A DNA stretch of 37,700 bases from Pseudomonas sp. GM21 (GCF_000282215.1 NZ_AKJS01000081.1:1-37700), one strand, 5' to 3'. Counted from the first letter of the stretch, positions 28,381-37,605 are shown. The notes: generated by a model not told the origin, from the sequence alone. Program-made: numbers and translations.

Positions 28381-28408
28381 TTGCCGGCCTATGGCCTGTC
28401 GCTATACT
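28381..28408 (+). promoter_or_regulatory. Sigma-70-type promoter of the HAMP-domain protein gene
   Basis: TTGCCG (28381-28386) and TATACT (28403-28408) are separated by 16 bases; they match the -35 and -10 consensus at 4 of 6 and 5 of 6 positions. Transcription would begin near 28415, about 30 bases before GTG 28444. This supports that start over the in-frame codon at 28372. Confidence 0.6.
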
Positions 28409-28443
28409 GCGCGTCAACTTCACGGACAAAGAGCCGAGCGCAA

Positions 28444-29973
28444 GTGAACCGGCCCACGCCAGTAAAAACCGATAACTTCTTTCTGCTGATCTTCCGGGCA
28501 CTGCGCCACCGCCGTGTACCGATTGCATTGCGCATCGCCAGCCATAACGTGATCCTGGTCGCTCTGGCCCTGGTGATCTACGCCGGTGTCATGGGTTTGC
28601 AGTTCAAGCAGGCCATGCACGAGCAGGCAGATGCGCTGGGTGAAAGCCTGACCACGCAGACCGCCACCTCCGCTACGGAGCTGTTGGTGTCCAACGACAT
28701 CCTCAGCCTCAACGTGCTGCTCAACAACCTGACCAAAAACAAGCTGGTCGCCCACGCCGCCATCTATAGCGTGGATAACCGCATCCTCGCCGAGGCCGGT
28801 CAGCGTCCCAAGCACAGCCTGCTGGGCGAAGCCGAGGGCATGTACCAGAGCAAGATCACGTTCCAGGACGTGACCGCAGGGCAACTGCGCATCAGCCTGG
28901 ACATGGATCAATTCCAGCAGCCCATGACCATCAGCCTGCAAAGCATGGGCATTTTGAGTGCGATCCTGTTGGCATTGTCCCTGGCCCTGAGCCTGCGCCT
29001 GGGTCGGCACATCTCTACGCCGCTGCTGCAATTGCGCGTATGGCTGCGCAATATCGACGAATACACTCCGGCCACCGACCGTCAGGACGAGATCGGCGAC
29101 CTTGCCCGTCAGTTGCACGCCAATTTCGCACCGGAGCCTGCCGAGCCGGAACCAGTGCCGGAGCCTGAATACGACGACAGCGATGAAGACGCGAACGACA
29201 ACGAGCCGACCTTCGAAGTACGCAACTTGCGTGACCCGAGTTTCGATGAAACCAAACCGGTCGCCAGCCTGAAACCCGCGCCACGACAGATTGTCAGCAC
29301 TGTTGAAGATGATGATGACGATGACGCTTTTGCCGATCTGCGCGACGAGTCGATCGCCGTCGCCCTGAAACCCGCCGCAAAACCGGTGATTTCGAACGCG
29401 CCACAACACAGCGCCGTCCTGGCCGTGCAACTGGGCGCTCAGGACCAACTGCGTCGCCTGCCCCGCACCCGCCTCGAAGAATTGCTGAAACGCTATCGCG
29501 GCTGCCTCGATCAGGCCGCTTCGCTCTACCAGAGCGAACTGCATACCCTGAACGATGGCAGCACACTGATGCTGTTCCACACCGAAGACAGCGGCGACGA
29601 CTACCTGACCAACGCCATCTGCTGCGGTGAGTTGTTGCGAGCCCTGGGCCATCAGTTGCAGATCGAAGTCGCAGACAGCGGCATCACCCTGCAATTGCAG
29701 TTGGGTCTGACGCTGGGTGAAGAGTTGTTCGGTATGAGTCAGATCGATTTACTGCTGACCGAACCCGCTCAGGACGCACTGGCCCTGTCGCAACACAGCC
29801 GCAACCTGCTGCTGGTGGAGCGCAAGATCGGTGACGACGTGCTGATTCGTCAGCGTGCGCGGATTCGCCCGATTGCGAGCCCTGAGGGTGCTTGCTGCGT
29901 GGAGCGGTTGATGGAGCCTTATCCATCGATGCTGGAACGGCAATTGGCGCGGATGCATGAGCGTCGGGCGTAA
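28444..29973 (+). CDS. HAMP-domain membrane protein with a degenerate cyclase-like C-terminal domain
   Basis: Uncharacterised inner-membrane protein of 509 residues. TM1 is at about 35-53 (NVILVALALVIYAGVMGLQF). A small periplasmic region covers about 54-163. TM2 is at about 168-187 (GILSAILLALSLALSLRLG), then a HAMP-like segment to about 225 (ISTPLLQLRVWLRNIDEY). A Pro/Glu/Asp-rich linker follows with six consecutive Asp residues. The C-terminal part (about 322-490) runs like a class III nucleotidyl cyclase: AVLAVQL, a helix, LNDGSTLMLFH, a helix, LQLGLTLGEE. The first metal-binding Asp position reads Gln, so catalysis is doubtful. This domain call is my inference. The start is GTG 28444. 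A strong terminator follows. Confidence 0.75.
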   Translation: MNRPTPVKTDNFFLLIFRALRHRRVPIALRIASHNVILVALALVIYAGVMGLQFKQAMHEQADALGESLTTQTATSATELLVSNDILSLNVLLNNLTKNKLVAHAAIYSVDNRILAEAGQRPKHSLLGEAEGMYQSKITFQDVTAGQLRISLDMDQFQQPMTISLQSMGILSAILLALSLALSLRLGRHISTPLLQLRVWLRNIDEYTPATDRQDEIGDLARQLHANFAPEPAEPEPVPEPEYDDSDEDANDNEPTFEVRNLRDPSFDETKPVASLKPAPRQIVSTVEDDDDDDAFADLRDESIAVALKPAAKPVISNAPQHSAVLAVQLGAQDQLRRLPRTRLEELLKRYRGCLDQAASLYQSELHTLNDGSTLMLFHTEDSGDDYLTNAICCGELLRALGHQLQIEVADSGITLQLQLGLTLGEELFGMSQIDLLLTEPAQDALALSQHSRNLLLVERKIGDDVLIRQRARIRPIASPEGACCVERLMEPYPSMLERQLARMHERRA

Positions 29974-29994
29974 GCACTAGCCCCGATATAAAAG

Positions 29995-30029
29995 AAACCC
30001 GCAGATGAGTGATCATCTGCGGGTTTTTT
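29995..30029 (+). terminator. Rho-independent terminator after the HAMP-domain protein
   Basis: A perfect 14-bp stem (29995-30008 with 30013-30026) has a gtga loop and ends in six T residues (30024-30029). It lies 21 bases past the stop codon. Confidence 0.93.
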
Positions 30030-30040
30030 GTTGGTTCTAT

Positions 30041-30182
30041 GTAGCAGCTGCCGAGCCTGCGAGGCTGCGTTCGACTGCGCAGCAGTCGTAAAGGGCAATG
30101 GGTGCATTCAGACAGACCGCACTTATAGAACTTGCGAGGACTTCCTCCTCGAACGCAGCCTCGCAGGCTCGACAGCTGCTAC
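30041..30182. repeat. REP-like inverted-repeat pair ('gtagcagctg' family), 34-bp arms
   Basis: The left arm 30041-30074 and right arm 30149-30182 are complementary at 33 of 34 positions ('gtagcagctgccgagcctgc', then gaggctgcgttcga). The 74-base spacer contains actgcgcagcagtcgt. It is the same family as the copies at 1-108 and 19072-19178, differing in the middle (gagcctgcgaggctgcg against gaaggctgcg). It lies between convergent genes. Confidence 0.92.
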
Positions 30183-30195
30183 AAGCCCCCGCAGA

Positions 30196-30230
30196 AACAA
30201 CAAAGCCCGCATCACTGCAGGCTTCGTGTT
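30196..30230 (-). terminator. Probable terminator of the lipoprotein gene
   Basis: On the minus strand AAGCCTGC (30224-30217) pairs with GCGGGCTT (30210-30203), with one G-T pair and a six-base loop, followed by TTGTTGTTT. It lies 20 bases past the stop codon at 30245. Confidence 0.65.
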
Positions 30231-30244
30231 GAATCATTCCTGAT

Positions 30245-30958
30245 TTAGAACCTGAACACTTCCATATCGGTCCGGATCGGCGAAGCCATCGGGATCTTCG
30301 GCTGTTTCTCTTGCTCAGCTGCCGGAGCGACAGGTTTGGGCGTCGATTTACGCGGTGCATCGGCAATCGCTGGCTGGTTGGCCAATGGCTTGAGCGCCAC
30401 CGACAACTGCTCCGCCAGACGCTGCAACAACACCCCTTGCGCCTGAACCTGCGCCGCTGTGCCGCCTGCGTGATCTTCTTGCAGGTGAATGATGCGGTTA
30501 TCGCGAACTTTTCCGCGACGGTCGATCAATCGCCATTGCGCATCAAGGATTGCCGGTTGCGACACACCCGAGTCCAGCCGGGTAATCGTCAGCAGAACCT
30601 GAACATCCGGGGTAAAGCCCGCTGTGGCAGGCGCCAGCACCACGCGCTGGCTGTCCAGACGACCCGCTACCTGACGCAGCAACAGCTGATCAATGTCGGA
30701 TGACAGGCTGCCCGCCCAACGACCATCCGTGGCAGCTTGCAGACTTCCATCGGGCTGACGCTGCAACAGGGTTTCGCGTTGCAGGTAATCGGCAACCGTT
30801 ACCGGGCCCAACAATACCGCCATACCCCCGCTTTGTGCGGGTGGAACCGGATTTCCGCTGTCCAGCTGATACAGCGACACCGGTTGATGAACGCTGCAAC
30901 CCGCCAGGCCTAAAACGCTGGCGAGCATCAAAATAAAAGGAAGGCGCAGAGCAGTCAT
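30245..30958 (-). CDS. PqiC/YmbA-family outer-membrane lipoprotein (ABC-transporter auxiliary)
   Basis: Lipoprotein of 237 residues. The signal peptide ends in the lipobox LAGC (Cys about 21), followed by SVHQPVSLYQLDSG. The next 170 residues resemble the PqiC/DUF330 domain of auxiliary lipoproteins that work with MCE-type lipid transport systems (AVLLGPVTVADYLQRETLLQ; QVAGRLDSQRVV; VQVLLTITRLDSG; WRLIDRRGKVRDNRI). A Pro/Lys/Ala-rich tail of about 45 residues extends beyond the domain and ends DMEVFRF. No pqiA, pqiB or MCE gene is near, so its partners must be elsewhere. The start is ATG 30958 with TGGGA upstream. It stands alone between a repeat and the parC end. Confidence 0.8.
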   Translation of the reverse strand: MTALRLPFILMLASVLGLAGCSVHQPVSLYQLDSGNPVPPAQSGGMAVLLGPVTVADYLQRETLLQRQPDGSLQAATDGRWAGSLSSDIDQLLLRQVAGRLDSQRVVLAPATAGFTPDVQVLLTITRLDSGVSQPAILDAQWRLIDRRGKVRDNRIIHLQEDHAGGTAAQVQAQGVLLQRLAEQLSVALKPLANQPAIADAPRKSTPKPVAPAAEQEKQPKIPMASPIRTDMEVFRF

Positions 30959-31190
30959 CGTCCCATCCAGGTGGCTGCCACAAGGCTAACCACAGTGAAA
31001 ATACTCAAAACATATGAAGAACGCTCGGCCACGCCGGCGCTTGAAAGGCCCTATCATCCGTGAATATGCGTTCCGACTCCAGCGCCAAAGCATTGATCTA
31101 CGCGTTAAATCGCAGATCGAACGCTCTTGAGGGCATTAGCGACTGTGTTCCCCGCAGGAGGGAAACCGTCGAAAACGCCCCCTGGGACGC
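30959..31190. other. 232-base intergenic stretch between the lipoprotein gene and parC
   Basis: I see no gene here. It must hold the lipoprotein promoter (minus strand, near 30990-31030, A+T-richer) and the end of the parC transcript. A weak hairpin lies at 31147-31166 (gttcccc with gggaaac) without a T-run. The stretch 31030-31110 has no clear feature. Confidence 0.5.
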
Positions 31191-33458
31191 TTAATTGAGG
31201 TTTTCGACGAGCAGCGCATCCACCCGCTGAAAGCCACGTGGCAATTTGTTACCACGACGTCCACGCTCACCTTTGTAGTGCTCGAGGTCGTCGGCTTTCA
31301 GTGACAAGGTACGTTTACCGGCCTGCAACACCAAGGTGGCACCCTCCGGCAGTACGGCGATGTCCGTGACATATTCTTCGCGGTTGGCCACACGTTCACC
31401 GGTGATACCGATGATCTTGTTGCCTTTGCCCTTACCTAATTGTGGCAGGTCGCTGATTTTGAAGATCAGCAGGCGACCTTCGGTCGTGACCGAGGCCAGC
31501 CAGTTGCTCTCGCGATCAGCCACCGGGCGCGGAAGAATGACTTTCGAGTTGCTCGGCAAGCTCAGCAGCGCCTTGCCAGCCTTGTTCTTGGCCTGGAAAT
31601 CTTCACCTTTGACCACGAAACCATACCCGGCGTCGGACGCAATCACATACAGCGAATCGTCTTCTGGCATCAGCACGCATTCAAAACTCGCGCCAGGCGG
31701 TGGCGTCAGACGACCGGTCAACGGCTCGCCCTGGCCACGGGCCGATGGCAACGTGTGCGTTGCCACCGAATAACTGCGACCAGTGGAGTCGATAAAGACT
31801 GCAAACTGGTTGGAGCGACCGGCCGCCAGGGCCTTGAAACCGTCCCCGGCCTTGTAGGAAAGCCCGGTGGCGTCGATCTCGTGCCCTTTGGCAGAGCGAA
31901 CCCAGCCTTTTTCCGACAGAACGACCGTCACTTTCTCGTTTGGCAGCAGATCGTGCTCGGTCAGGGCCTTGGCCTCGGCGCGCTCGACAATTGGCGAACG
32001 ACGGTCGTCGCCATAGGTTTCGGCGTCCTTGATCAATTCGGTGCGGACCAGTTTTTTCAACTTGGCTTCGCTGCCCAGCAACGCTTGCAGCTTGGCTTGT
32101 TCCTTGAGCAGCTCATCCTGCTCGGCACGCAGCTTCATCTCTTCCAGCCGCGCCAATTGACGCAAACGGGTGTCGAGAATGTAGTCGGCCTGGATTTCGC
32201 TCAGGGCGAAACGCGCGATCAGGGCAGCCTTTGGATGCTCCTCGGTACGGATGATGTGAATCACTTCATCCAGGTTGAGGTAGGCAATCAACAAACCGTC
32301 CAACAGGTGCAGGCGACGTTCGACCTTATCGAGGCGGAATTGCAGGCGCCGACGCACGGTCTGCACCCGGAACTCCAGCCACTCGACCAGCAGCGCCCGC
32401 AGGTTTTTCAGCTGCGGCTTGCCGTCCAGGCCAATGATGTTGATGTTGACCCGGTAGCTCGACTCCAGCTCGGTGCTGGCGAACAGGTGCGTCATCAGCG
32501 CATCGTGGTCAAAGTTCTTGCGCGCACCCGGGATGATCACGATGCGGCACGGGTTTTCGTGGTCGGATTCATCGCGCAGGTCAGCGATTTGCGGCGCCTT
32601 GGATGGCTTGGCCTGCATCATCGCTGCGATCTGTTCCAGCACCTTGGCACCTGACACCTGGTGCGGCAGTGCGGTGACAATGATGTCGCCGTCTTCGATG
32701 TGGTACACGGCGCGCATGCGCACCGAGCCCTTGCCGGTTTCGTACATTTTCAGCAGGTCGGCGCGCGGGGTGATGATTTCCGCTTCGGTCGGGTAATCCG
32801 GGCCCTGGATGTGTTCACAGAGCTGTTCGACCGTGGCTTTGGGTTCATCGAGCAATCGAACGCACGCCGTCGCGACTTCGCGCAGGTTGTGTGGCGGTAC
32901 GTCGGTGGCCATGCCCACGGCGATGCCGGTGGTGCCATTGAGCAGGATGTTCGGCAAGCGCGCCGGTAATACCAGCGGTTCGTCGAGGGTGCCGTCGAAG
33001 TTCGGGCCCCAGTCCGCGGTGCCCTGGCCCAGTTCGCTGAGCAGCACTTCGGAATAACGCGACAGCCGCGCTTCGGTGTAACGCATGGCGGCAAATGACT
33101 TGGGATCATCCGGCGCACCCCAGTTACCCTGACCGTCGACCAGCGTGTATCGGTAGCTGAACGGCTGAGCCATCAGGACCATGGCTTCGTAGCAGGCCGA
33201 ATCGCCGTGCGGGTGGAACTTGCCGAGCACGTCACCGACGGTACGCGCCGATTTCTTGTGCTTGGAGTCGGCGTCCAGCCCCAACTCGCTCATCGCGTAG
33301 ATGATGCGTCGCTGTACCGGCTTCAGGCCGTCGCCGATATGCGGCAAGGCACGGTCCATGATCACGTACATGGAATAGTTGAGGTAGGCATTTTCGGTGA
33401 AGTCAGCCAGTGACCGGCGTTCTACACCGTCCAGGCTGAGATCAAGGGAGTCGCTCAT
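31191..33458 (-). CDS. parC: DNA topoisomerase IV subunit A
   Basis: Breakage-reunion subunit of topoisomerase IV, which unlinks daughter chromosomes. The 755-residue product has a winged-helix/tower region with the catalytic Tyr127 in [10 protein letters not shown], and the quinolone-determining region [12 protein letters not shown]. Ser87 and Glu91 there are the sensitive-type residues. The N-terminus is [21 protein letters not shown]-terminal beta-pinwheel blades end the protein ([25 protein letters not shown]). I chose ATG 33458 ([13 protein letters not shown]) over the frame to 33521, because the aspartic-protease stop lies at 33466. It is the last gene of the parE array. Confidence 0.98.
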   Translation of the reverse strand: MSDSLDLSLDGVERRSLADFTENAYLNYSMYVIMDRALPHIGDGLKPVQRRIIYAMSELGLDADSKHKKSARTVGDVLGKFHPHGDSACYEAMVLMAQPFSYRYTLVDGQGNWGAPDDPKSFAAMRYTEARLSRYSEVLLSELGQGTADWGPNFDGTLDEPLVLPARLPNILLNGTTGIAVGMATDVPPHNLREVATACVRLLDEPKATVEQLCEHIQGPDYPTEAEIITPRADLLKMYETGKGSVRMRAVYHIEDGDIIVTALPHQVSGAKVLEQIAAMMQAKPSKAPQIADLRDESDHENPCRIVIIPGARKNFDHDALMTHLFASTELESSYRVNINIIGLDGKPQLKNLRALLVEWLEFRVQTVRRRLQFRLDKVERRLHLLDGLLIAYLNLDEVIHIIRTEEHPKAALIARFALSEIQADYILDTRLRQLARLEEMKLRAEQDELLKEQAKLQALLGSEAKLKKLVRTELIKDAETYGDDRRSPIVERAEAKALTEHDLLPNEKVTVVLSEKGWVRSAKGHEIDATGLSYKAGDGFKALAAGRSNQFAVFIDSTGRSYSVATHTLPSARGQGEPLTGRLTPPPGASFECVLMPEDDSLYVIASDAGYGFVVKGEDFQAKNKAGKALLSLPSNSKVILPRPVADRESNWLASVTTEGRLLIFKISDLPQLGKGKGNKIIGITGERVANREEYVTDIAVLPEGATLVLQAGKRTLSLKADDLEHYKGERGRRGNKLPRGFQRVDALLVENLN

Positions 33459-33465
33459 GCGGGCC

Positions 33466-33990
33466 TCATCGGTTCGTTGTCTGGCGCAGCAGCATGGTGC
33501 CACCGCGCTGGGTAAATTCAAGTTTGTTCAGTGCGCTCATGCCGAGCAGCACCTGTTTGCCTTCCAGGCCTGGGGCAACCAGCGCGCGAACATCACGCAA
33601 CACAATGTCGCCCAGTTGCAGCCGGTCGATGCGGGTTCGATAGCCCTCGCTCAGACCATTGGCCGTGCTCAGGGTCACCCCGATGCCTTGTTCCAGTTTC
33701 AATCCCTCGGCCACACTGGCCGGAATTGACACATCCGTCGCTCCGGTATCGAGCATGAAATCCACCGGGTGACCATTGATGGCACCGCTGGCGACAAAAT
33801 GCCCCTGGCGGTTGCTGACCAGTTTCACTTCGATAAACCCTTCGCCCTGCTCCGAGGTGACGACGACATTGGGGTTTTGCTGGCGCTCCTCCCATTGCCC
33901 GAAAAACCGAGTTGCCAAAAACAGCGCAGCGCACCAGGCCAACACCAGCATGACCCGGCCGGCGCGTTTGCCCGCCGTTTGCTGGCTCAC
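33466..33990 (-). CDS. Membrane-anchored retropepsin-like aspartic protease
   Basis: Protein of 174 residues with one N-terminal anchor (about 13-30, [18 protein letters not shown]) and a single retropepsin-like domain facing the periplasm by the positive-inside rule. The active-site motif is D81-TGATDVSIP, preceded by VDFMLDTGA. The flap and C-terminal features [13 protein letters not shown] fit the clan AA families (TIGR02281-like). Such proteins work as homodimers. The GTG start at 33990 overlaps the stop of the upstream gene by four bases (GTGA), and parC begins seven bases after its stop. Its substrate is unknown. Confidence 0.85.
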   Translation of the reverse strand: MSQQTAGKRAGRVMLVLAWCAALFLATRFFGQWEERQQNPNVVVTSEQGEGFIEVKLVSNRQGHFVASGAINGHPVDFMLDTGATDVSIPASVAEGLKLEQGIGVTLSTANGLSEGYRTRIDRLQLGDIVLRDVRALVAPGLEGKQVLLGMSALNKLEFTQRGGTMLLRQTTNR

Positions 33991-34976
33991 GGCTTGGCGC
34001 TCCAGCCACCTTCAGGCGCGGCAAAACGATACACCACCGGGCGACTTTCACCATCGACACGGGCACCGTTGTTGTTATCCACACCAATCCACGCGCCGTC
34101 AGCGTCCACGAGCAATGCTTCTTCCAGCCCGTAGTTCTGTGGATAACGACGGTTTTCCTGCAAAAGCTCGGCCGCATACGACCAGCAGCGCTCGACTTTG
34201 GCCGTCTGCGTGTCGCGTCGACAAATCTGGTACGCATTGCGCTCAAGGGTGAACAGTTTGCCGTTGAACAACGACACATCGGAAAAATCCCGGGGCGCCG
34301 GTTTGGCCTTGGGAAATTGCGGCGGCTGCATTTCCATGCCCGCTTCGCTCAGCAGCACACAGCCATCCTCGCAGTCCCAAACGGTCTGTTTGCGCTTGAT
34401 CGTTAACAATCCGCGGCTTTGACGTTCGGCAGAGAACCACATCTGATCTCCCGCCGGGTTTATCGCCAAGCCTTCAAACAGCGCATTGAATTGCAACAGC
34501 AAGCCACTGGCCCGCGCTTCGCGAACCAGCAGCGGCGAGATTTTCAACCAGGTCGCCGGCCCTGTCAGCGGTACTTGCAGGACGGCCGCATGGGCTTCAC
34601 TGACAATGTAGCGATTGCCGGCGCTGTCGCAGGTAATGGCTTCGAAATCCAGATCACCGCCACGCACGAACGACGCCAGCCAGGCGCGCGAGCGCAAACC
34701 CCAGGGCAAACCGCTGCCCGGCACCGGAGGCACACCGATGCCCACGGCTTCAGCCTGCCAGACCGTATCGCGGGTATCGAGACGATAGATCTGATCGTCG
34801 TCGCGATCGGACACCGTCCACAGGTCCTCGCCGCATTGCGCAAGCCCCGACAGGTTGCCGCCATGCATGCCGTCAACGGGATGCTCGGCGACCACGCGCA
34901 ATTCGGGTGCCGCTTCAGCAAATGCCAAAACCGGGGTCAGAAGTAACGCACACGCCAGGGCAAAGCCACGCCGCAT
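33987..34976 (-). CDS. Secreted phytase-type esterase-like protein
   Basis: Protein of 329 residues with a signal peptide (MRRGFALACALLLTPVLAFA, cleaved before EAAPELR). The mature part looks like the 'esterase-like activity of phytase' beta-propeller family: NLSGLAQCGEDLWTVSDRDD, LDFEAITCDSAGNRYIVSE, FEGLAINPAGDQMWFSAERQ and EEALLVDADGAWIGVDNNNG. Four cysteines could form disulfides. Activity is not established for this family. I chose ATG 34976, which overlaps the parE stop by one base (TGATG); a TTG one codon upstream is less likely. It overlaps the aspartic protease gene by four bases. Confidence 0.8.
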   Translation of the reverse strand: MRRGFALACALLLTPVLAFAEAAPELRVVAEHPVDGMHGGNLSGLAQCGEDLWTVSDRDDDQIYRLDTRDTVWQAEAVGIGVPPVPGSGLPWGLRSRAWLASFVRGGDLDFEAITCDSAGNRYIVSEAHAAVLQVPLTGPATWLKISPLLVREARASGLLLQFNALFEGLAINPAGDQMWFSAERQSRGLLTIKRKQTVWDCEDGCVLLSEAGMEMQPPQFPKAKPAPRDFSDVSLFNGKLFTLERNAYQICRRDTQTAKVERCWSYAAELLQENRRYPQNYGLEEALLVDADGAWIGVDNNNGARVDGESRPVVYRFAAPEGGWSAKP

Positions 34977-36880
34977 CAACCAAGAACCTCGGCCAGGTTG
35001 CCCTTGGATTCCAGCCAGGATTTGCGGTCGCCGGCGCGTTTCTTCGCCAGCAGCATGTCCATCATTTCCGACGTCGCTTCGAAATCGTCCAGGGTCAACT
35101 GCACCAGACGCCGGGTGTTCGGATCCATGGTGGTTTCGCGCAGCTGCGGCGGGTTCATTTCACCCAGGCCTTTGAATCGGGTGACCTGCGGCTTGCCGCG
35201 TTTTTTCTCGGCGACCAGACGATCCAGGATGCCGTCGCGCTCGGCTTCGTCGAGGGCGTAGTAAATCTCTTTGCCCAAGTCGATGCGGTACAGCGGCGGC
35301 ATGGCGACATAGACGTGCCCGGCATCCACCAACGGGCGGAAATGCTGAACGAACAACGCGCACAACAGTGTGGCGATGTGCAGGCCGTCGGAGTCGGCGT
35401 CGGCGAGGATGCAGATCTTGCCGTAACGTAGCTGGCTCATGTCTGCGGCGCCCGGATCGACACCAATGGCCACGGCGATGTTGTGCACTTCCTGGCTGGC
35501 CAGCACTTCGCTACCGTCGACTTCCCACGTGTTCAGAATCTTGCCGCGCAATGGCAGGATGGCTTGAAACTCCTTGTCCCGCGCTTGCTTGGCGGAGCCA
35601 CCGGCGGAATCACCTTCCACCAGAAACAGCTCGGAGCGCATCGGGTCCTGCCCGGCGCAGTCAGCGAGCTTGCCCGGCAGCGCCGGCCCTGCGGTGATGC
35701 GCTTGCGCTCGACCTTCTTGCTCGCCTTGAGGCGACGGCCGGCGTTGTTGATCGCCAACTCCGCCAGCAGCATGCCGGTTTCCGGGTGGGCGTTGAGCCA
35801 CAGACTGAAAGCGTCCTTGACCACACCGGAAACAAAAGCCGCCGCTTCACGGGACGACAGACGTTCTTTGGTCTGACCGGAGAATTGCGGCTCCTGCATC
35901 TTCATCGACAGCACGAAGGCAATGCGTTCCCAAACGTCTTCCGGCGCCAGCTTTACCCCGCGCGGCAACAGGCTGCGGAATTCGCAGAACTCGCGCATGG
36001 CATCGAGCAAGCCCTGACGCAAACCGTTGACGTGAGTACCGCCCTGGGCCGTCGGGATCAGGTTGACGTAGCTTTCCTGCACCGCGTCGCCACCTTCCGG
36101 AAGCCACAAGAGCGCCCAGTCGACCGCTTCTTTATTACCGGCCAGGCTGCCGCAGAACGGCTCGTCCGGCAGGCGCTCGAATTCGCTGACAGCGTCTACC
36201 AGGTAGGAGCGCAGGCCATCTTCGTAATGCCATTCGACTTTTTCACCGGTGGCCTTGTCTTCAAAACTGACCAGCAGCCCCGGACACAGCACAGCCTTGG
36301 CCTTGAGCACGTGCTTGAGGCGGCTGATGGAGAATTTCGGTGAATCGAAGTACTTCGGGTCCGGGGCGAAGAACACGCTGGTGCCGGTGTTGCGTTTACC
36401 GACCGTGCCGATCACTTCCAGCTCGGTTTTCTTGAAACCGTCGGCAAAGGTCATCTGGTATTCGTTGCCGTCACGCTTGACGCGCACCCGGACTTCGGTC
36501 GACAAGGCGTTGACCACCGAAATACCCACCCCGTGCAGACCGCCGGAGAACTGGTAGTTCTTGTTGGAAAACTTGCCACCCGCATGAAGCTTGGTGAGGA
36601 TCAGCTCGACCCCGGAAACACCCTCTTCCGGGTGAATGTCCACGGGCATGCCACGGCCGTCATCGCTGACTTCCAGGGAGTGGTCGGCGTGCAGGATAAC
36701 CTGCACCGATGTCGCATGCCCGGCCAAGGCTTCGTCGACGCTGTTGTCGATGACTTCCTGGGCGAGGTGGTTCGGCCGACTGGTGTCGGTGTACATGCCG
36801 GGGCGTTTACGCACCGGGTCGAGGCCCGAGAGGACTTCGATGGCGTCTGCGTTATAAGAGCTAGCGCTGGGAGTGGCCAT
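34976..36880 (-). CDS. parE: DNA topoisomerase IV subunit B
   Basis: ATPase subunit of topoisomerase IV. The 634-residue product has GHKL motifs (EVIDNSVDEALAGHA, DDGRGMPVD, GLHGVGISVVNALS), a transducer domain, and the TOPRIM domain with LFLVEGDSAGGSAKQARD (catalytic Glu) and DADSDGLHIATLL (Mg-binding Asp residues), then FKGLGEMNPPQL. The length and the absence of the GyrB insertion fit ParE rather than GyrB. The start is ATG 36880 (MATPSASSYNADAIEVL). It lies 41 bases after yqiA and is coupled to the following gene by a one-base overlap. Confidence 0.98.
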   Translation of the reverse strand: MATPSASSYNADAIEVLSGLDPVRKRPGMYTDTSRPNHLAQEVIDNSVDEALAGHATSVQVILHADHSLEVSDDGRGMPVDIHPEEGVSGVELILTKLHAGGKFSNKNYQFSGGLHGVGISVVNALSTEVRVRVKRDGNEYQMTFADGFKKTELEVIGTVGKRNTGTSVFFAPDPKYFDSPKFSISRLKHVLKAKAVLCPGLLVSFEDKATGEKVEWHYEDGLRSYLVDAVSEFERLPDEPFCGSLAGNKEAVDWALLWLPEGGDAVQESYVNLIPTAQGGTHVNGLRQGLLDAMREFCEFRSLLPRGVKLAPEDVWERIAFVLSMKMQEPQFSGQTKERLSSREAAAFVSGVVKDAFSLWLNAHPETGMLLAELAINNAGRRLKASKKVERKRITAGPALPGKLADCAGQDPMRSELFLVEGDSAGGSAKQARDKEFQAILPLRGKILNTWEVDGSEVLASQEVHNIAVAIGVDPGAADMSQLRYGKICILADADSDGLHIATLLCALFVQHFRPLVDAGHVYVAMPPLYRIDLGKEIYYALDEAERDGILDRLVAEKKRGKPQVTRFKGLGEMNPPQLRETTMDPNTRRLVQLTLDDFEATSEMMDMLLAKKRAGDRKSWLESKGNLAEVLG

Positions 36881-36921
36881 GGGGTCTCGTCGTCAAATGT
36901 TCGTGAAATAGAGGCGACGGT

Positions 36922-37530
36922 TCACAGTGCTGTGAAATCGATCGCCTGATACAAATCTGCGCCGATACCGGCAAAACTCAGCATGGCCGGCAATTGCGCG
37001 GCAAAACCCTGGAAACTATGGTCGCCACCGGCCTGGATACGCAAGGCACAGGCCCGGTAGTACTGCTGGGCGAGGCGATAGTCCAGCGTTTCATCACCGG
37101 TCTGCAACCACACCTGATACCGCTGCGGGTCCTGGGGCGCCGGCACTTCCAGCTCGGCCAGGGCCGTCACGTGGTCGTGGGTCAATTCCCAAGTCTCATC
37201 GGTATACAGGTTTTTCTGCGTTCCCACGAACCCGTCGAACATCCGGTGTGGACTGACGGCCGGGTTGATCAGCAAAGCCTTGAGGCCATGGCGCTCGGCC
37301 AAGTGAGTCGCATAGTAGCCGCCGAGGGAGCTGCCGACCAGCAGTGGCCGTTGCAGCTCGACAATAGCCTGCTCCAGCTGAGCGATGGCCTCGCGCGGGT
37401 GGTGATGCAAGGCTGGCACACGCAATTGATCGCTCAAACCCAGGCGCTCCATCACTTGCATCAACTGCGTGGCCTTTTTCGACGCAGGCGCGCTGTTGAA
37501 ACCGTGTATATAAAGGATCGAACCGGACAT
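36922..37530 (-). CDS. yqiA: YqiA-family esterase
   Basis: Small alpha/beta-hydrolase of 202 residues, cytoplasmic. It begins MSGSILYIHGFNSAP, the family start with the oxyanion HGF motif. The nucleophile elbow is LLVGSSLGGYYATHLAE (GxSxG), and a late Asp and GGDHSFQGF supply the rest of the triad. The E. coli homologue cleaves short-chain esters. ATG 37530 has GGGAG upstream. The linkage to parE is conserved in enterobacteria and pseudomonads. A -10-like TAAACT (minus strand, 37568-37563) lies upstream without a clear -35. Confidence 0.93.
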   Translation of the reverse strand: MSGSILYIHGFNSAPASKKATQLMQVMERLGLSDQLRVPALHHHPREAIAQLEQAIVELQRPLLVGSSLGGYYATHLAERHGLKALLINPAVSPHRMFDGFVGTQKNLYTDETWELTHDHVTALAELEVPAPQDPQRYQVWLQTGDETLDYRLAQQYYRACALRIQAGGDHSFQGFAAQLPAMLSFAGIGADLYQAIDFTAL

Positions 37531-37605
37531 TTGAGCTCCCTGTGCGTCGGGTAAAGAGGCGCAGTTTACAGGGAGATGGGGGGATCGGGGATATCCTCGG
37601 GATTA

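Noticed and set aside
30959..31190. Small RNA gene between the lipoprotein gene and parC
   Set aside because: I found no credible promoter and terminator pair; the only hairpin (31147-31166) lacks a T-run.
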